Source: UBA2336 sp049306095 | Lineage (GTDB): Bacteria > Bacteroidota > Bacteroidia > Cytophagales > Cyclobacteriaceae | NCBI GenBank assembly: GCA_049306095.1 | Contig: JBAQPU010000049.1 | Coordinates: 38,095-102,094, forward strand | Length of the DNA: 64,000 nucleotides | Direction of reading: 5' to 3' | Shown here: positions 49,647-57,403 of the stretch, one piece after another | Layout of the letters: each line of letters opens with the position of its first letter | Position numbering within the stretch: position 1 is the first letter of the stretch | Notes under the pieces: model-generated | What the model was told of the DNA's origin: nothing | The model's input: the letters and a program-made list of their open reading frames with translations, nothing else | The model's database searches: none | Program-made: the position numbers and the translations under genes

Positions 49647-50870
49647 GTGTTTGATTTAATTGTTATTGGCGGAGGAGCAGCCGGATTTTTCGGAGCCATT
49701 CAGGCAGCAGAAATGAATCCGGAGATGAATATTATTATCCTTGAAAAGACCACAAAGCTTTTATCAAAAGTCAGGATATCAGGCGGTGGGAGATGCAATG
49801 TAACCCATCATTGTTTTGAGCCTACCGAACTTTCTCGCCACTATCCCAGAGGGCAGAAGCCCTTAAAATTTCTTTTCAGAAAATACCAGCCGAAAGATGT
49901 GGTCAGTTGGTTTGAACAGCGCGGTGTACGGTTGAAAGCCGAGGAGGACGGCAGAATGTTTCCGGTTAGCGATGCCTCCCAAACCATTATTGACTGTTTT
50001 TTAAGGTTGGCGGCCCAGCATTCCATTCGTATCGAAACAGGATGCTGTGTTAAGGAGATTAAAACCGTTTCCGGTGGTTTTGAGGCGCTGATTGAGGGAG
50101 GGGGAAAGTTTGTTGGAAGGAAAGTACTCGTAGCATTAGGGGGTCATGCAAATTCATTGGCGTATGAATGTATCCGATCAACGGGGCATTCCATTACCCC
50201 GCTTATTCCATCCCTTTTTACGTTTAACGACCCGGAAAAGAAATTCAAAGATTTGATGGGCGTTTCTGTACCAAACGGGGTTGTTCGCATTGCAGGAACG
50301 AAATTTTATCAGGGGGGACCAATTCTTATTACGCATTGGGGCTTAAGCGGACCGGCAGTCATTAAGCTTTCGGCATGGGCTGCTGAGTATTTATTTGAAA
50401 GAAGGTATGAAATAGATGTTTTGGTGAGCTGGACAGGCGAAACACAGGAAGAGACGGTGAGGAAATTTCTGTTGAACTATAAATCAGAGCATAAAAAAAG
50501 GAAGATTCTCTCCTATCCTCTTTACGAATTGCCCCAACGGCTATGGCTCCGATTATGCAATCTCGCTGAAATTGAAGAAGATAAAATCTGGGACGAACTT
50601 CCAAATCGTAATTTGAATAAGCTGTTGGAGCTCTTGATTCGGTGCCCATTCAAAATTAAGGGCAAAACCACATTTAAGGAAGAGTTTGTTACCTGCGGAG
50701 GAGTGGACTTGAGGGAAATCGACCCTGAAACATTGGAGAGTAAAAAGTTAAAAAACCTCTTTTTTGCAGGCGAAGTGCTGAATATTGATGGAGAAACCGG
50801 GGGATTTAACTTTCAGGCCGCCTGGACCACCGCCTACGTTGCCGCAAAAGAAATTTCTAAACAAAATTAA
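49647..50870 (+). CDS. NAD(P)/FAD-dependent oxidoreductase (HI0933/BaiN family)
   Basis: 407 residues from the GTG at 49647 (FDLIVIGGGAAGFFGAIQAA). FAD-binding motif at residues 2-15, then LEKTTKLLSKVRISGGGRCN (about 33-52), and the C-terminal LFFAGEVLNIDGETGGFNFQ and AWTTAYVAA. The frame is open back to 49398, but that part lies in repeat G and antisense to another gene. Family members include BaiN-like reductases; the substrate is unknown. A GTG at 49617 is the other choice. Confidence 0.86.
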   Translation: MFDLIVIGGGAAGFFGAIQAAEMNPEMNIIILEKTTKLLSKVRISGGGRCNVTHHCFEPTELSRHYPRGQKPLKFLFRKYQPKDVVSWFEQRGVRLKAEEDGRMFPVSDASQTIIDCFLRLAAQHSIRIETGCCVKEIKTVSGGFEALIEGGGKFVGRKVLVALGGHANSLAYECIRSTGHSITPLIPSLFTFNDPEKKFKDLMGVSVPNGVVRIAGTKFYQGGPILITHWGLSGPAVIKLSAWAAEYLFERRYEIDVLVSWTGETQEETVRKFLLNYKSEHKKRKILSYPLYELPQRLWLRLCNLAEIEEDKIWDELPNRNLNKLLELLIRCPFKIKGKTTFKEEFVTCGGVDLREIDPETLESKKLKNLFFAGEVLNIDGETGGFNFQAAWTTAYVAAKEISKQN

Positions 50871-50905
50871 ATAGCCCGAAACCATTAGGTAAAAAAAGCG
50901 TTACT

Positions 50906-50930
50906 AAATGTAAAATAAACTTTACATTTG
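50906..50930. promoter_or_regulatory. Inverted repeat overlapping a -7 element
   Basis: AAATGTAAA (50906-50914) and TTTACATTT (50921-50929) are perfectly complementary. The right half is inside TACATTTG (50923-50930), an exact -7 element for the membrane-protein/HTH pair. Binding of the HTH product there would block transcription, so autorepression is likely. Confidence 0.6.
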
Positions 50931-50949
50931 GTTAATTAAACGTTACACA

Positions 50950-51417
50950 ATGAAAGCTTCAAATTTGTTGCCCAATCGAGCAAAAAAGCTTGGCTGGTTA
51001 GTGTTAATCCCGGCTCTGCTTTTTGGGGTTGCTGTTATGTACTTTCATTTTGAAATAGCCGGTTTTGAGGCCATCATCCCATATGCTGAGGGAATATTCT
51101 CCTCCAGCCCCACTCCCAATAATTTAACCGATGAACTTGCCGCAATTCTTTTTTTAATAGCTCTGGTGCTGATAGCCTTTTCGGAAGAAAAGGATGAAGA
51201 TGAGTTTGTTAGTAAAATCAGGCTGGAGTCGCTCCAGTGGTCGGTTTATATTAATTATGGATTGCTTGCCATCGCCATCCTGTTTATTTATGACGATGAA
51301 TTTTTTCAGGTCTTGATTTATAACATGTACACCATTCTGATCTTTTTCATTCTGCGATTCTATTACGTGTTGCGTGTAAAGTTTAATCCAAACCTGGTGG
51401 AAACCCATGAAAAATAA
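50950..51417 (+). CDS. Four-TM membrane protein paired with an HTH regulator, 155 aa
   Basis: Hydrophobic segments at about 14-32, 61-80, 97-114 and 119-138. The loop after the second has FSEEKDEDEFVSKIRLESLQ and WSVYINY, a pattern seen in Bacteroidota membrane proteins always next to a small XRE regulator (recall, not checked). The stop overlaps the HTH gene start by 11 bp. No enzyme motif; the role may be sensing. Confidence 0.78.
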   Translation: MKASNLLPNRAKKLGWLVLIPALLFGVAVMYFHFEIAGFEAIIPYAEGIFSSSPTPNNLTDELAAILFLIALVLIAFSEEKDEDEFVSKIRLESLQWSVYINYGLLAIAILFIYDDEFFQVLIYNMYTILIFFILRFYYVLRVKFNPNLVETHEK

Positions 51418-51607
51418 TCTGAAAGTTCAACGCGCCATCTTAAACATTACGCAAAATGAGCTGGCAGAAAAGGCGGGGGTTTCGCGTCAAACCATCAATA
51501 CCATTGAGTCAGGAAAATATATTCCATCAACCGTCCTGGCATTGAAACTTGCGAAAATTTTCAGGGCAAATGTGGAGGAGATTTTTCTACTCGAGCCGGG
51601 CGATTAA
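51407..51607 (+). CDS. XRE-family (YozG-like) helix-turn-helix regulator, 66 aa
   Basis: MKNNLKVQRAILNITQNELA then EKAGVSRQTINTIESGKYIP gives the helix-turn-helix at about 17-37. The tail KIFRANVEEIFLLEPGD is typical of YozG-like single-domain regulators. It overlaps the membrane-protein gene and shares its promoter. The inverted repeat at 50906-50929 is its probable operator. Confidence 0.92.
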   Translation: MKNNLKVQRAILNITQNELAEKAGVSRQTINTIESGKYIPSTVLALKLAKIFRANVEEIFLLEPGD

Positions 51608-52596
51608 TACACCAGACTTTTCTCCAGCATAAATTCGGCTATTTGAACCGCGTTGGTAGCAGCACCCTTCCGTAAATTATCAGCCACCACCCACATATTT
51701 AAAGTGTTTGGCTGCGATTCATCCCTCCGCAACCTTCCCACAAACACCTCATCGCGGCCGTGTGCGTTAATGGGCATAGGATACAAATTATTTTTTGGAT
51801 TATCCTGAACAATAATCCCCGGGGTATTCACAAGCGTTTCTCTCACTTCGCTGAGGGAGAAATCGTGATAGAATTCGGCATTAACAGCTTCCGAGTGCCC
51901 CCCAATACTGGGTACGCGAACGGTGGTTGAAGTGATGCCAATGGTTTGATCCCCAAAAATTTTGCGGGTTTCATTCACCATTTTCATTTCTTCTTTCGTG
52001 TAACCGTTATCCTGGAAAACATCGATGTGCGGCAACACGTTCATATCAATACGGTGAGGATAAACCTTCTTCCCTTCAATCCCCTGTCGCTCTTCCATGA
52101 GTTGTTGAACAGCATCTTTGCCTGTTCCCGTTACCGATTGATAGGTAGAGACAACAATTCTTTTCAATTTATATTTTACATGCAAAGGCGCTAATGCCAT
52201 CACCATTTGAATGGTAGAACAATTTGGATTGGCAATAATCCTGTCATCAATCTTGAGTTCATGACCGTTGATTTCAGGAACAATCAATTTTTTGGTTGGG
52301 TCCATTCTCCAGGCAGAGGAGTTATCGATTACGATAGTTCCCATTTCAGCAAAGCGAGGGGCCCATTCCAGGGAGGTGCTTCCGCCAGCAGAGAAAATAG
52401 CTACATCCGGAGCAAGCTTGCAGACCTCCTCTATGCTTTGAACGGCATACTCTTTACCCTTAAAGGTTACCTTCTGTCCTACCGATTTAGCAGAAGCAAC
52501 CAAAAACAGTTTTTCGAACGGGAATTCTCTTTCTTCGATTACTTTTAAAATTTCGCGGCCAACCAGTCCGGTGGCGCCCACCACAGCAAGTTTCAT
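51604..52596 (-). CDS. asd: Aspartate-semialdehyde dehydrogenase
   Basis: 330 residues. It reduces aspartyl phosphate to the semialdehyde on the way to lysine, threonine, methionine and diaminopimelate. The cofactor motif GATGLVGREIL is at residues 7-17. The catalytic Cys126 is in NPNCSTIQMV and His234 in GGHSEAVNAEF. Length is normal. It converges on the HTH gene with a 4-bp overlap of stops and shares a symmetric promoter with the gene at 52650. Confidence 0.96.
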   Translation of the reverse strand: MKLAVVGATGLVGREILKVIEEREFPFEKLFLVASAKSVGQKVTFKGKEYAVQSIEEVCKLAPDVAIFSAGGSTSLEWAPRFAEMGTIVIDNSSAWRMDPTKKLIVPEINGHELKIDDRIIANPNCSTIQMVMALAPLHVKYKLKRIVVSTYQSVTGTGKDAVQQLMEERQGIEGKKVYPHRIDMNVLPHIDVFQDNGYTKEEMKMVNETRKIFGDQTIGITSTTVRVPSIGGHSEAVNAEFYHDFSLSEVRETLVNTPGIIVQDNPKNNLYPMPINAHGRDEVFVGRLRRDESQPNTLNMWVVADNLRKGAATNAVQIAEFMLEKSLVY

Positions 52597-52623
52597 TCTT
52601 TAAATTGAAGTCTGTTAACAGGG

Positions 52624-52640
52624 CAAAAGTACTATTTTTG
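52624..52640. promoter_or_regulatory. Symmetric divergent promoter: back-to-back -7 elements
   Basis: CAAAAGTA (52624-52631) is TACTTTTG on the minus strand for asd; TATTTTTG (52633-52640) is for the plus-strand gene at 52650. Both match TAnnTTTG exactly with one base between them. Confidence 0.6.
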
Positions 52641-52649
52641 ATTACTACC

Positions 52650-54968
52650 ATGTTGAAGAAAGATAAAATATTGTATGTAACCTTCAGTATCGTGAGGTTT
52701 TTACTAAGCGCTTTCGATTGTAGTGCACAGTTCACCGACAGTTTTTCTGATGGCGATTTTGCAACAGCACCAGCCTGGTCGGGAAATGATACTAAGTTTA
52801 TCATACAAAGCAACCAACTGAGGCTATCGGCACCAGCCGTTGCCGATGTTGCCTACCTGTCGTTAGCCAGCCAGGCCATGGAAGCGGCCAGTTGGGAGGT
52901 TACCGTTTTCCTGGACTTTGATCCTTCGGGCTCTAACTTCGCAGACGTTTATCTGGCATCAGATCAGTCCGTATTAACCGGATCGCTTAATGGTTATTTT
53001 GTTAGAATTGGAAACACTACTGACGAAGTAAGCCTCTATCGGCAAAGCGGAACAACAAAAACGAAAATTATTGATGGGCTTGACGCACGCGTAGCAGGAT
53101 CACCGGTATTGGTCAGGATAAAGACCACTCGCAGTAACGGCAGCTGGCAACTTTTTTCTGATGTTGGAGTTTCAGGAACGTACACATCTGAGGGAATTGT
53201 TACAGACAACACGAACCGCGCTTCATTGTTTAATGGTGTTGTGTGCACATACTCAGCCACCCGATCAGATGACTTTTACTTTGACGATTTTATAGTGATG
53301 GGCAGCCCGTACGTTGATCCATCAACCCCAGCTGATTATAAGGATATCATTTTAACCGAATTGTTCGCTGACCCCTCTCCGGTTATTGGTTTGCCCGGTG
53401 CAGAATTTGTTGAAGTTCATAACCGAAGCACAAAAATTATTAACCTAAACGGTTGGACATTTACGGATGGAAGTTCGACAGGAACACTGCCAGGGATTTT
53501 GATTCAGCCGCAGGAATATCTGATCATCACCTCATCTGCCTCGGCTTCACTTTTTTCTTCGTTCGGGCTGGTGGTGGGTTTGTCCAACTTTCCAACCCTT
53601 AACAATGCTGGAGATAACCTTGTGCTGAAAAGAAATGATGGGCTATTGATCGATCAGCTTTCGTATACTGATGGTTGGTATCAGGATGAAGACAAAAAAC
53701 AGGGAGGCTACACACTTGAATTAATCGATCCCACTAATCCATGTGGAGAGGAGAATAACTGGATTGCTTCAGAGGCATCAACAGGAGGAACGCCCGGAAC
53801 ACAAAATTCTGTTTACGCCAATAAACCCGACTTAACGGGGCCTAAACTTCTTTCGGCTATTCCAACATCTGTAAGCAACATCGTATTGAGGTTTGATGAA
53901 AAGCTTTCAGAGGATTTGCCGGCCACAACTGATTTTAACATCTCCCCCACGCTTTCCGTTTCACAAATTGAATTCATTGATGCTTCACTGAAATCGCTGC
54001 GGCTCCTGTTAAGCAGCGATGTGCAAGCAGGCCTTACCTACACAATAACAACACAAAACATTTATGACTGCAATGGCAATGTGATACAAGAAGAATTTGA
54101 TTCAACAATTTTTGGCTTACCCGAAGAGGCCGATAGCCTGGACGTTGTTATTAACGAAGTGCTGTTTAATCCACGACCAACCGGTGTAGACTTTGTAGAA
54201 GTGTATAACTCATCATCTAAATTTCTGAATTTGAAAAACTGGACGCTGGCAAACTATGAAAACGGAGAGATGATCAATGCAAATCTCATTACAACCTCAG
54301 ACTTTTTACTGCCGCCAGGGCAGTACGTTGTTTTCACAGAAGATATGGATGTGGTGATGGGAGAGTACCCAACGGGAGTGGAGAAAAATTTTTTGAAAGT
54401 AGCCGACCTTCCCTCACTGAATGACGATGAAGGATCAATTGCCCTTGCCAACGAAAACAGCGAAGGAATAGATTCCTTTTTATACACCGATAATTTTCAT
54501 TCTGTTTTTATTGATGACGAGGAAGGTGTTTCGCTGGAGCGGATTTCCTTTTTAACACCCACACAGCAGAGCAGTAACTGGAAATCGGCCAGTTCAACCA
54601 GCGGGTTTGCAACCCCCGGATACCTGAACTCAAACGCTCATACCGAACAGTCCACAGGAAAAATTACTATTTCTCCGGAAGTGTTTGAGCCCATTACCGG
54701 GCAGCCGAACTTCACCCAGGTCCAATACAGTTTTGAACAAGGCGGTTATGTTGCCAATGTGAGAATCCTGGATTTCCAGGGAAGAGAGGTTAAAGAATTA
54801 GCCAACAATGCCACCCTGGGAACGGACGGATTTTTTCGATGGGATGGCGATACCGAGCAGGGGTCAAAAGCCCGGACGGGATATTATATCGTGTGGGTTG
54901 AGGTCTTCAATACCAACGGCCAGGTAGATACATTCAGAAAAAGGGTCGTGGTAGCAGCGCGCCAATGA
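52650..54968 (+). CDS. Secreted lamin-tail-domain protein with C-terminal FlgD-like fold
   Basis: 772 residues from the ATG at 52650. A signal peptide (ILYVTFSIVRFLLSAFDCSAQ) is followed by a laminin-G/concanavalin-like region (about 30-220, SFSDGDFATAPAWSGND). Two lamin-tail domains follow: DIILTELFADPSPVIGLPGA (about 230-345) and VVINEVLFNPRPTGVDFVEV (about 490-620), with an Ig-like Big_5 segment (DLTGPKLLSAIPTS) between. The C-terminal 80 residues (VANVRILDFQGREVK, RTGYYIVWVEVF) resemble a FlgD/T9SS-type sorting fold. It is probably a cell-surface or secreted protein. The start could also be at 52605. Confidence 0.8.
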   Translation: MLKKDKILYVTFSIVRFLLSAFDCSAQFTDSFSDGDFATAPAWSGNDTKFIIQSNQLRLSAPAVADVAYLSLASQAMEAASWEVTVFLDFDPSGSNFADVYLASDQSVLTGSLNGYFVRIGNTTDEVSLYRQSGTTKTKIIDGLDARVAGSPVLVRIKTTRSNGSWQLFSDVGVSGTYTSEGIVTDNTNRASLFNGVVCTYSATRSDDFYFDDFIVMGSPYVDPSTPADYKDIILTELFADPSPVIGLPGAEFVEVHNRSTKIINLNGWTFTDGSSTGTLPGILIQPQEYLIITSSASASLFSSFGLVVGLSNFPTLNNAGDNLVLKRNDGLLIDQLSYTDGWYQDEDKKQGGYTLELIDPTNPCGEENNWIASEASTGGTPGTQNSVYANKPDLTGPKLLSAIPTSVSNIVLRFDEKLSEDLPATTDFNISPTLSVSQIEFIDASLKSLRLLLSSDVQAGLTYTITTQNIYDCNGNVIQEEFDSTIFGLPEEADSLDVVINEVLFNPRPTGVDFVEVYNSSSKFLNLKNWTLANYENGEMINANLITTSDFLLPPGQYVVFTEDMDVVMGEYPTGVEKNFLKVADLPSLNDDEGSIALANENSEGIDSFLYTDNFHSVFIDDEEGVSLERISFLTPTQQSSNWKSASSTSGFATPGYLNSNAHTEQSTGKITISPEVFEPITGQPNFTQVQYSFEQGGYVANVRILDFQGREVKELANNATLGTDGFFRWDGDTEQGSKARTGYYIVWVEVFNTNGQVDTFRKRVVVAARQ

Positions 54969-56026
54969 AAACTGCCCTAAAGAATATTTTATTTTGCCTG
55001 CTATGCGGAACAACGGTAGCCATGGCGCAAACGCCATGCAACTGTGCTGAAAATTTTGAATTCGTTTTCAGCAAAATAAAAATTAACTACGCGGGGTGGA
55101 TGGACAAAACTACGGTTGACCCTACAGGATTTGATCAATTCACAGCACAACAGCGGCAAAGGGCACAGGCAGCAACAGGCAAGAATGAATGTTATAAAAT
55201 TATCCAGGATTGGCTGAGTTATTTCCATGACCACCACACCCATCTCTACACACACCTTGTTGTTAATCCACCAAAAGAAGAAAAGGATTCTGTAAAGAAT
55301 ACACCAAATCTTTCACAACAGACGGAACTGAAAAGCATAAACAAATCCACGCTCTATTTTCGTTTACCCACCTTCAACCACAATGTGAAAGACCGTATCG
55401 ATAGTTTGATTGAAGCCAGCCTTGATCAAATTCTTGAAACACCCTATTTGATTTTAGATGTTCGCGATAATGGAGGAGGAAGCGACATTACATACGCAGG
55501 CCTGATCCAATTTTTGTATACCAACAAAATTACCCTGGTGAATAACAGCATCTGGTCATCAGCGGACAACATTCAGAAGTTTAAAAATATTTTGATGGAC
55601 CCGGAGTATCCCGAATCGGGGAAGGGCTATATCAGAAATTTGGTGAAGCGGCTGGAGGAGAACCCGAATACATTTGTGAAAAAGGAAGCTCATGTTATCC
55701 GCAGAAAAACGGTGTTGGCAGAACCCAGACAAATTATTGTTTTAATAAACCGCGGATGCGCCAGCAGTTGTGAAGAATTTGTGTTGTTGGCAAGGCAAAG
55801 TAAAAAAACGATACTGATGGGAGAAAACACCATGGGAGTGTTGGATTATGCCAATGTGCATCACCTCGATTTGCCATTCCCCGAATGGGGTTTGCAATAC
55901 GCAACTTCTCGATCGAACCGGTTACCGAAATTTCCGATCGACAATATAGGAATAGCCCCAACCGTAAAAATTGCAACAGACGAGAACTGGGTAGTTTTTG
56001 CGGCAAATTGGTTGAAGAGAAATTAA
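54965..56026 (+). CDS. Secreted S41-family peptidase
   Basis: 353 residues with an N-terminal signal peptide (LFCLLCGTTVAMAQ). The tail-specific protease core includes ILDVRDNGGGSDITYAGLI (about 163-181) and the catalytic serine in RGCASSCEEF (Ser267 or 268), with a downstream LMGENTMGVLDY. No PDZ domain is seen. ATG overlaps the stop of the lamin-tail gene (ATGA), so the two are coupled; a role in processing surface proteins is possible. Confidence 0.85.
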   Translation: MKTALKNILFCLLCGTTVAMAQTPCNCAENFEFVFSKIKINYAGWMDKTTVDPTGFDQFTAQQRQRAQAATGKNECYKIIQDWLSYFHDHHTHLYTHLVVNPPKEEKDSVKNTPNLSQQTELKSINKSTLYFRLPTFNHNVKDRIDSLIEASLDQILETPYLILDVRDNGGGSDITYAGLIQFLYTNKITLVNNSIWSSADNIQKFKNILMDPEYPESGKGYIRNLVKRLEENPNTFVKKEAHVIRRKTVLAEPRQIIVLINRGCASSCEEFVLLARQSKKTILMGENTMGVLDYANVHHLDLPFPEWGLQYATSRSNRLPKFPIDNIGIAPTVKIATDENWVVFAANWLKRN

Positions 56027-56060
56027 TAGAAGTGTAACCCGGCCAGTAGTTCCTATTCTG

Positions 56061-56068
56061 TATATTTG
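56061..56068 (+). promoter_or_regulatory. -7 element (TATATTTG) for the lipoprotein pair
   Basis: Exact TAnnTTTG match 18 bp before the ATG at 56087. Confidence 0.6.
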
Positions 56069-56086
56069 GTATCTAAAAAAAATAAC

Positions 56087-56662
56087 ATGAAAAACCTGAA
56101 CAACTTATTATTGCTGCTCATCCTCCTGTCAACAGGAACATTGATGACTTCTTGCAGCGATGATGAAAGCAAATTAGCATCTGAAATTACGATTGACGGA
56201 GAAGACATTGCCCTTGAAAACGGGTATATAGTTGGATTCGGCAGCGATGTTGATGATAACGGAGATGCTGTTTCTGTTTACCAAATCGTATTAACGGATG
56301 GAGGAATTACCGCAACAAGCGGAGAGCTGTCAGGCACAGGCACAGCCATTTTCTTGTTCCCGATATCGCCTTTAACCTACGAATTAAAAGATGGAAACTA
56401 TACGTTTGAATTCAGCGAGTCGCTGGTGAAGAGTAATGTTTTTGGTTTTATTCATTATAACTGGGATATAGAAATGGAAACGGCAGACGAATCGTATGCG
56501 ATTACAGGCGGGACTCTGAACATAACTAAATCCGGTAAAACATTTAAGATCAAGCTTTCTAACCTGGTTTTGGAAAAAGACTCTGATGGTTCTGAAGTAG
56601 ACGGAAAGGGCTCGTGGGAAGGGTCGCTCAATGACCAGGAGTTAGTAGAAAATCCTGCTTAA
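56087..56662 (+). CDS. Lipoprotein of unknown function, paralogue 1 (191 aa)
   Basis: Lipobox at TLMTSCSDDE (Cys about 24) from the start at 56087; the frame is open to 56066 but the second ATG gives the signal peptide. Mature part: a beta-rich domain with acidic surface, ending NLVLEKDSDGSEVDGKGSWE. It shares this ending and many internal positions with the next gene. No known family is recognised; binding of a ligand or metal at the surface is a guess. Confidence 0.7.
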   Translation: MKNLNNLLLLLILLSTGTLMTSCSDDESKLASEITIDGEDIALENGYIVGFGSDVDDNGDAVSVYQIVLTDGGITATSGELSGTGTAIFLFPISPLTYELKDGNYTFEFSESLVKSNVFGFIHYNWDIEMETADESYAITGGTLNITKSGKTFKIKLSNLVLEKDSDGSEVDGKGSWEGSLNDQELVENPA

Positions 56663-56703
56663 TTAATTTTATAGTTTAATAAACGACCAACCTCATTTTT
56701 AAT

Positions 56704-57273
56704 ATGAAACGATTGAATAATCTTTTTTCACTCCTGTTCATTTCTTCTCTTGCCCTACTGGTTTCGTGCGGTAAGGACGAAGACAAGCTGGCAAAACAAA
56801 TTGTAGTGGATGGAGAAAAAGTATCCCTCTCCAACGGATTCATTACCAGTGGCGGCTATAGCACCGATGAAAACGGAGACCCAATTTCATTTTACTATGT
56901 TCTGCTGACCGATGCCGGCCTAACCATTGGCGATTGCGAGGCAGAAGGTGAGGGTTCTTTCATAGAAATAGAAATTCTGTCGCCATCAACCTATCAACTG
57001 GAAAGCGGCACCTATACATTTATTGACGATGAGCCAGAGTTGAAAAATACGGTGGAGGGCAACTTTGTTTTGAACTACAATGCTTCTACACAACAGGCTG
57101 ATGAAGATTTTGATATAAAAAGTGGCACTATGACTATTTCAAAGTCAGGACAATCGTTTAAAATTAAATTCTCAAACCTGGTGCTGGAGAAAGAATCGGA
57201 TGGCAGTGAAGTTGAAGCCAAGGGCTCGTGGGAAGGTGAGTTGGTTGGGAAAGTTTTTGACTGCGGTTCTTAA
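56704..57273 (+). CDS. Lipoprotein of unknown function, paralogue 2 (189 aa)
   Basis: Signal peptide with lipobox LLVSCGKDED (Cys about 22). The body aligns with paralogue 1 over its whole length: KIVVDGE-type lead (QIVVDGEKVSLSNGFITSGG), TMTISKSGQSFKIKFSNLVL and a matching SDGSEVEAKGSWEG. The two genes are 41 bp apart in tandem and clearly arose by duplication, but have diverged strongly, so it is old. Function unknown. Confidence 0.72.
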   Translation: MKRLNNLFSLLFISSLALLVSCGKDEDKLAKQIVVDGEKVSLSNGFITSGGYSTDENGDPISFYYVLLTDAGLTIGDCEAEGEGSFIEIEILSPSTYQLESGTYTFIDDEPELKNTVEGNFVLNYNASTQQADEDFDIKSGTMTISKSGQSFKIKFSNLVLEKESDGSEVEAKGSWEGELVGKVFDCGS

Positions 57274-57289
57274 ATGTCAATCGTGAAAT

Positions 57290-57402
57290 AAGAAAAGAGG
57301 CTATCTCAAAAAAGTCCCTACTGTCAGTCTGAGCGTAGTCGAAGACTATTTTGGAGCCCGAAACCAGGTTTTCCCGAAGCTTCGGGACTCAACCTGACAG
57401 TA
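57290..57402. repeat. Repeat region between convergent genes with palindromes
   Basis: Starts with AGAGGCTATCTCAAAAAAGTC, a word common between Bacteroidota genes. TACTGTCAG (57319-57327) pairs with CTGACAGTA (57394-57402). Inside are CTGAGCGTAGTCGAAG (57329-57344), the partner of 14258-14273, and CCCGAAGCTTCGGG (57373-57386), a perfect 14-bp palindrome. It may end transcription from both sides. No gene is seen. Confidence 0.7.
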
Positions 57403-57403
57403 T

